NCBI RefSeq assembly: GCF_000002425.4
Contig: NC_037254.1
Location: 19,941,418 to 20,005,417, forward strand
Origin: Physcomitrium patens
Lineage: Eukaryota > Streptophyta > Bryopsida > Funariales > Funariaceae
Direction of reading: 5' to 3'
Length of the DNA: 64,000 nucleotides
A model generated the notes under the pieces. It worked only from the letters and a program-made list of their open reading frames with translations, made no database searches and had not been told where the DNA came from. Positions 60,401-64,000 of the stretch are shown here, one piece after another. Position 1 is the first letter of the stretch; the number at the start of each line of letters is the position of its first letter. Position numbers and translations under genes: made by a program.

Positions 60401-63400
60401 GCAATGGGTAGTCGTGCAGAGACACGATGTACATTGCTACTTTAATGGGATTAACCCTAGTGCACAATAGCAGAGACTGAGCGCTGTGATAGCGAAAGTT
60501 GATACTGAATCCAAAACAATAACCCCCAAGACTGCTAAGATTATTTCTAAGAGGAGAATCGGAGAGAAAGTTACCACTATCCTACTATTCTTCCAAAAAA
60601 ATAGAAACAAGTACCTCATCAGTCTTATTCTTTTCCAGACGGGCAATCTTCTGCTCAAGAAGCTGTTTCTCTTTGAGCAGATTCTTTGCCTTATCCTCTT
60701 GTTTTCTTAAATCTTCAGTCTTAAGTCTCAATTCCGTCCGAATTTCTCTAATCTGGATTAATAGACACATCGATAAAATTGATCAGTGCACGAATCAAGC
60801 TTGGTTCGAAATACAACATAGTAAATAGGTCGATGTGCCAGTTTCAGAAACTAATGAAAAGAAGGAAAACTCGCACGACGAATTTAAGTTTAATAGCGAT
60901 CATTTACACATAATATAAGATAAATTAGTCATACAAGTTATACATATTCCCATATCGCTCATTACATGGTCTATGATACATGACAGGACTGAAGGAAACA
61001 CCAACGATGTATCCAAACCTGGTTTTCTACAATGCGAATCTGTTCATCCTTTCTGTCTTTTCCAGTGGCAAGTGAGGGCTCTCTTTCTCTTCTTGAACGA
61101 GGAGTTGGAGTCCTCCTCGAAACAGATTCGTAATCGCTCAAGTCACTTGCAGCATCATAGCCAGGTTGATTGCCTGGCACAGATGCCATTAGCGCAGCTC
61201 TCTCCGTAAGCGCTGCCTGCAAACATGTTAGTGTCCAATCTCTCACAACTAAATAACTTAAATAATTAAAAAGCAAAGAAGAATCCGAATGGAAACATCC
61301 CAGAGGAATCTATCAGAAAGGTTATGGAATTCTATTCTACATCAAGTGTTCACATTCAAGAATCCTTCACAAAGTGAGCTCTAAAACTCAAAACCTTCAA
61401 CCCTGACAAATCAAGGTACAGAAAGAACCTGTAACCCAGCATCCATCTCCGCCAGCTGCTTCGTCAACCGCTCTCGCTCTTCTGCAATCTCGCAACGACT
61501 TTGTTCCTCAGCACGAAGAGCATCTTGCAGGTCTGCTAGCTCTTCCATCACCTGCGTTTCTCTTTTCTCTTTCGCTCTAACCGCCTCCAAAAGCTGTCGG
61601 ACAATATAACAAAATAGGTAATCATCACTCGAGGTCCTTGTCCTAAATTCCAATTCATAAGCTTCAGCATTGTGCGGATATGTATGTCATTAGACAAACC
61701 TAAAGGATCACATTTGTCAGATTTTTGAGCACTTGCCTGATCGATCTTCCTTTGTGATTCCTCTAGCAGCTTTGACATCTCCTGTACGTGCTTTTCATAA
61801 ATTTCAAGACCTGCAGGTTTGCTAATTTGTGTTCCACCCGCATCCACTCCATTTGTTATCTGTCCATTGGGGATATTTCTTGTTCTAGAATATCGCCGCA
61901 ACATGACATCATTTATATGTGTCTGAAGCGCCATGCATATGTCTTCCCCCTGCTCACCAAAAAAAAAAAAAAAAAAAAACACCAAAAGAAAAAGAAAAAC
62001 ACATTCAATATACAAGCAAACCAACTTAATCGGTTTAAATGCATAATCCACTAAGTACTAGGAAGAGACAAACCTGTTTAGTCTCAAATTGAAAAATGTG
62101 GAGCACACCCGCTACACGCATTTTGAAAAAGACAGCTGTGTTGCTGCTGCCAAACTGCATTATGTCACGCAGCTCAGCTGAATGTAAGTACTCCATGGGC
62201 ACTGGCCGGAAAAAGTGTACCTGCATTGCAACTCTAGTAAATTTAAAGCGCCGACAATGACATCATAAAAAAAACTGGTCTCTATGCAAGTTGGAATTCT
62301 GAAAAAACTAGGATTCAGAGCATGTCGATGCAGAACCATTAGCAAATAAACTGCATCAGGAATCTTCGATAGATATTGCATTCTAAAATTATTGCATTCC
62401 AACACACCCCACGCTTGTTGATGCCAAGAATGATTCGCCCTGGCAGCAATCCTATAGGATCCTGAATTTTGAGGATGCTAAAGAACACAGAATTCCCATA
62501 AGGCAGCGAGCGAAGAATGCGAAGCAGTTGTTGCCTTGCTTCACCTTTTGTTAGATGTGCCTGCACGTAACCACCTCTATCGTATTATAGCACTATTACA
62601 ATTTGATTCGTGCCTGATAAACCTAATCATCCCTCATGCACGAACTCTACAAATGTATTCCTTTTCACAACCTTCAAATTATAGCCGGAGACAAATTAGA
62701 CTTGAAACATTTGCAAAAGTGTGCTAGTACTCAGTGATAATCTTGCGAAGGACTAGAGTCTTACCATAGCTCGATACCGGTTCAGGATGTTGGACTCCCA
62801 GTCCCGCTTGGCCCTAGTTATAGCTATTTGCTTAGGCAGAGAACCATCCAACAATGCTGGCCAATCTCTGCCAAACGATATGATTATCAGGTGAAGAGGA
62901 TTGTCTTCATCGTTGCTGCTAGGGTCCAGACAATCTTAGGGACTCACATAATGATGGGACATGGCTAGGTTTAAATGCTACATGAACAAGTTCTTCACTA
63001 CGGCACTTAGTAGATGTCCCATAATATCAATTATTTGAAGGCATGTTTCACAATCGAGTGTATGATCAGACTTGAAACTCAGAACAATCGAAACTAGCAA
63101 CAGGGACTGAGAACTTTGAGTAATACAATTGAATCACAGAAGTGGTAAAAATGAGGCAAAGACTAACAGCAAACCTACATAGTGCGTTCTGGATTTGAAA
63201 CTGGACCAATGTCGACCAATATCTGCAGAGCTGCCAATTGAGCTGCATCATCTTTTACAACTGGATAGTTTCCGAGCATGTAATCATGTTGTGACTGCGT
63301 ATCCACAAAAGAAAGTAAGAGATGAGAAACGAAAACTTCTTCTTGTTTAACTCATACTGGAGCAGTTTTGCTGTAATCAAGCTGCACACATAGTTGAAAA

Positions 63401-64000
63401 AAATACATGGAGTCACAGTGGTATGTTAGTATACTAGTGCAATTAGTAATGCTGCCCAGGATAGCCCAACCAGCCAGTGTTCTATACACACAAGTACGAC
63501 TTCCATGGGACACCTCCGTACCAATATGAAATTATCAAGGATCTAGACGTGCATTAAGAGATCGATGTCATAGAAGCACATAGAATAAGTACGCGAATAA
63601 TAATAGAGAACAATCTCACTAATCCGAGTTAGAAGTAAGATATGAGACAAAGTTAAATCAACTCGTAACTCCACCATTCCTCTATCCAACATCACACCTA
63701 AATTGTGATTAAAAAGAGAGAGGCTCTCTTTATGATTAACAATAATGTCTCAAAACATAATTCAGGCACCTGATGTTGGTTTAGGTCTTGAACTTGGCAA
63801 AAGACTCGCTTTTCAACCCGTTATGAAATTTAAGAAACTTAGAAAGAGGTGTAGAGATGATGCACCTGTACATAGCATAATTGTACAAACATGGGCTCTG
63901 TGATAGTTTCATCAGATTCTCGAAAAAGACGTTTCTTGAATAGCAACCTACATTGCAATTCCCCCTTGGATTTCTCTTTAGTAGCCTTAAACTCCGCAAC
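57493..64000 (-). CDS. KCBP: Kinesin-like calmodulin-binding protein (kinesin-14), gene missing its N-terminal part
   Basis: A minus-end-directed, calcium/calmodulin-regulated microtubule motor with FERM and C-terminal motor, unique to the green lineage. Exons (- strand): >64000-63866, 63294-63179, 62867-62765, 62560-62408, 62220-62074, 61949-61737, 61593-61429, 61216-61019, 60752-60615, 60364-60170, 59982-59856, 59708-59506, 59226-59044, 58854-58756, 58644-58447, 58143-57872, 57664-57493. All phases close: 938 residues, against about 1,260 in Arabidopsis, so some 320 N-terminal residues (including MyTH4) lie outside. [47 protein letters not shown]. Coiled coil about 275-560. Neck/motor from [23 protein letters not shown]-loop (59152-59175), [43 protein letters not shown]-terminus: calmodulin-binding helix [18 protein letters not shown] and acidic tail [11 protein letters not shown]. 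The intron 61594-61736 has a GC donor. No damage seen. Confidence 0.96.

Overview
The window reads as nuclear DNA of a land plant. Three genes can be placed with confidence, and all have spliceosomal introns and plant-type products. Most of the rest is very AT-rich, heavily mutated LTR retrotransposon DNA. The style of the Ty3/gypsy and Ty1/copia proteins and the short introns make me lean towards a seedless plant (moss, liverwort or lycophyte), but that is recall and impression, not a measurement.

Layout. 1-1070 is the 3' part of a class II DAHP synthase gene (shikimate pathway, + strand, one intron). 1071-6803 is AT-rich intergenic DNA. 6804-14800 is an old Ty3/gypsy element on the - strand ('G0'), split between RT and RNase H by a 1.27-kb LTR-like insert ('X'), which is itself split by a 530-bp solo LTR with a perfect 5-bp target duplication. 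14801-19066 is unassigned. 19067-20686 is a complete RPL17 (uL22) gene on the - strand with seven coding exons, two telo boxes upstream and a 13-bp minisatellite in the promoter. 22297-22422 may be a lone exon. 23664-26300 is a broken copia element.

26583-32197 is a chromodomain gypsy element ('G1') with target duplication GTCTA. About 33400-35202 is the 3' half of a second copia with a short LTR. 35203-38400 is a GC-richer island carrying a secreted Cys-rich repeat gene with a Gly/Lys/Asp-rich tail. 38966-52728 is a larger chromodomain element ('G2') of the G1 family. It carries three later events: a second copy of X, an inverted solo LTR of G2's own family, and inside that LTR a third gypsy element ('G3', 43732-49304). 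Target duplications bracket all of them. 52734-57492 is AT-rich. 57493-64000 (- strand) is the kinesin-like calmodulin-binding protein gene KCBP, 17 exons, N-terminal part beyond the window.

The recognised genes are unrelated housekeeping or cytoskeletal genes and form no pathway or operon. I found no new multi-gene system. The points most worth a second look are the Cys-rich repeat gene, the ORF after the chromodomain shared by G1 and G2, the RPL17 promoter minisatellite, and the fully readable order of the nested insertions.
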